A DNA stretch of 64,000 bases from an uncultured Clostridia bacterium (GTDB lineage Bacteria > Bacillota > Clostridia > UBA1381): NCBI GenBank assembly GCA_947624485.1, contig CANQKM010000001.1, forward strand, positions 1 through 64,000, read 5' to 3'. The translations under genes were made by a program, and so were the position numbers. Shown here piece after piece: positions 61,895-64,000 of this stretch. The notes beneath the pieces are model-generated. The model was not told where the DNA came from, made no database searches, and saw nothing but the letters and a program-made list of their open reading frames with translations. The number at the start of each line of letters is the position of its first letter. The first letter of the stretch is position 1.

Positions 61895-62977
61895 TTATTT
61901 TTCGCCCGAAACAGCCTTTAAGCGATTTTCGATTTCCTTAAATTCCTCCGTATCGCGAACGGCGTCGAACGGCTTACGCGTGTCCATAAGCTGCAAAAGC
62001 CGCACCGAGTCGATATAGTGGTCGCCGGTTATCTCCGTTTTGCAGCGGTTTACGAAAATCGGCTTGTACAGCGCGCCCTCGGCGGCGAATTTATCGTAAT
62101 ATTCCGCCGCTTCTGCCGCGAGACGCAGATACTTCATACCGTTTTCAATATCATCGTTCCACAGATACAGCTCCGACATACGCTCGTAAATATGCCGCCA
62201 CGCGCCGCTCGACGGCGATTTGTGACCGCCCGTGAAAATAGTGCTGTAAACCGTAAGCGCAGTTTCGGCAAAGTGAATTTGCTCGGCATAGGTAAAATCA
62301 TCGTGCAAACCCATGTAGTCGTTCGACGAGAGATGAATAAGCTGTGAAACGATCTGATCAGCCAACTGCGCGAGATTTTTCTGCGCCTGCACAATTTTGT
62401 CCTCGCCGCTGAGTATCATTTCAAGAAGCCAATCCCTTTCCACGGTGCAATCCGGCAGCGAGTTTGCGAGATTTACCGCTTCGCTCTGTTGCCCGTTGTC
62501 CGAGTAAGATATGCAAAGCATCTGTATCGCGCACTGGCGTATCGTTTCGTCGCGGCAGTCCTCGACTATCCTCTCGCAAAGCGGTATGATCCGCGACAAA
62601 TCACGGTCGCGACGCCTTTTATGCGAGAGCGCGTGAACAAGCTCCCATATAAACTCGTAATTTGACGGATATTCCGCGATAGCCTGTTCCATAAGCTCCG
62701 CCGCAGATTCGTAATCGTAAACGCGCTTGTACTCCGTAAGCTTTTCCTTGTATTCGAGCAGCTTTTTGTCCGTTACCTCGGGTTTGGTCGAAAACAGTTC
62801 GTCGGTGCTCACTCCGAAAAACGCGGAAAGCTTCGGTACGAGCGTTATATCCGGCAGAGCCGTGCCGTTCTCCCACTTTGAAACAGCCTGCGCCGATACG
62901 GTCAGATATTCCGCCAGTCTCTCCTGCGTGATGCCGCGCTTCTTGCGCAGCTCCCTTATTTTTAGTCCGATATTCAT
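61895..62977 (-). CDS. XRE-family regulator with helical repeat (TPR-like) C-terminus
   Basis: MNIGLKIRELRKKRGITQERLAEYLTVSAQAVSKWENGTALPDITLVPKLSAFFGVSTDELF. Confidence 0.92.
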   Translation of the reverse strand: MNIGLKIRELRKKRGITQERLAEYLTVSAQAVSKWENGTALPDITLVPKLSAFFGVSTDELFSTKPEVTDKKLLEYKEKLTEYKRVYDYESAAELMEQAIAEYPSNYEFIWELVHALSHKRRRDRDLSRIIPLCERIVEDCRDETIRQCAIQMLCISYSDNGQQSEAVNLANSLPDCTVERDWLLEMILSGEDKIVQAQKNLAQLADQIVSQLIHLSSNDYMGLHDDFTYAEQIHFAETALTVYSTIFTGGHKSPSSGAWRHIYERMSELYLWNDDIENGMKYLRLAAEAAEYYDKFAAEGALYKPIFVNRCKTEITGDHYIDSVRLLQLMDTRKPFDAVRDTEEFKEIENRLKAVSGEK

Positions 62978-63180
62978 TTTATTTTCCTCCAGAATTTTAT
63001 TTAACAGCGCCGTTATGGTTATATTATAGCGTGACTTTGCGTGAAATTCCATACCTTATTGCGACAATCCGTATCAACCGTGGGTTGAGATTTGCGGTGT
63101 ATCGTAAATATTGACAGAAAAAGGAAAGAGTAGTATAATTTAAGGCGATATATAAGTTTGGATAAGGAGATTTTTCATAT

Positions 63181-63982
63181 GAAAATAGGATTTATAGGCG
63201 GCGGTAACATGGGCGGCGCAATTATAAAGGGAATTATCGCGTCCGGCACTGCCAATGCCGCGGACATTTTGGTATCCGACAAAAACGCGGACGCGCTTCA
63301 TGCGCTCAAAACCGAGTACGGTGTTTACACGACCGCCGACAACAGGGAAGTTGTGCGTATCTCGGACGTTGTTTTCCTGTGCGTAAAGCCGCAGATTTTG
63401 TACGGCGTGATAGACGAGATAAAGGACGTTACGGACGAGAACACGCTTATCATATCCATAGCGGCAGGTCAGGCGATTATGGATATTGAAAACGCGTTCG
63501 GAAAGAAAATTAAGCTCGTACGCGTAATGCCGAACACTCCCGCGCTTGTCGGAGAGGGTATGGCTGCGCTTTCACCGAACAATAACGTAACCGACGGCGA
63601 TATGAAAATTGCTGTAGGAGTTATGGGCAGTCTCGGCAAAGCGGAAATTGTACCCGAACACCTTATGGACGCGGTAACGGCTGTGTCAGGCTCGTCACCG
63701 GCGTATGTGTTTATGATGATCGAGGCTATGGCTGACGCGGCTGTCCGCGAGGGTATGCCGCGCAGGCAGGCGTACACGTTCGCGGCGCAGGCTGTTATGG
63801 GCAGCGCAAAAATGGCGCTCGAAATGAGCAGTCATGTTGCGGAGCTTAAAGACATGGTCTGCTCTCCTGCCGGTACAACGATCGAGGCGGTCGCCGCGCT
63901 CGAAAAGAACGGTTTCAGGAGTGCAATCATGGAGGCAATGCACGAGTGCGCCGAAATGTCACGTCGAATGGGCAGGAAATAA
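63181..63982 (+). CDS. proC: Pyrroline-5-carboxylate reductase
   Basis: MKIGFIGGGNMGGAIIKGIIASG, RVMPNTPALVGEGMAAL, VSGSSPAYVFMMIEAMADAAVREGMPRRQAYTFAAQAVMGSAKM. Confidence 0.96.
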
Positions 63983-64000
63983 TGCGCAGCAGAGGAGAGA

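Overview
The window looks like a Clostridia-type, spore-forming Firmicute chromosome. About 9.7 kb of mobile or degraded accessory DNA joins a dense, ordinary core region. Accessory part (1-~9640): a truncated Tn4451-like mobilizable element (N-terminal half of a serine recombinase, TnpW-like protein, truncated VirD2-type relaxase, MobC, candidate oriT, XRE regulator), a HAD hydrolase, then a fragment of a myophage/PBSX-like tail module (XkdQ - DUF2577 - DUF2634 - XkdT). The tail module lies between two ~280-bp direct repeats. It is interrupted by a self-contained promoter - six-hairpin glycosidase - terminator cassette (moron-like), and its XkdT gene is fused in frame to the C-terminus of an FtsX-type ABC permease. 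A C-terminal serine recombinase remnant and a tRNA with a CAT anticodon mark the edge of the accessory DNA. Core part: UshA-like nucleotidase, spoIIGA-sigE-sigG, CdaR-like regulator, S41 peptidase, LTA synthase-like protein, two GH28 proteins, polysaccharide deacetylase, fba, ogg, aspS, a Gld-like ABC operon with DUF4340, NfeD/SPFH, dnaG-sigA-prmA, an FprA-like flavoprotein with a degraded diiron site, pgi, thrC, galK, M18 peptidase, SpoIVFB-like M50 protease, folD, ftsK/spoIIIE, RsuA-family pseudouridine synthase, tRNAs Leu/Gln/Arg, sortase B with an NPKTG substrate, O-acetylhomoserine sulfhydrylase, a Na+-translocating decarboxylase operon with two carboxyltransferases, an XRE/TPR regulator and proC. 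Items missing from the ORF track include a 22-aa SpoVM, a 54-aa membrane protein beside it, a candidate ~165-nt structured ncRNA and a MITE-like repeat. All calls were made by reading the sequence; no database search was run.
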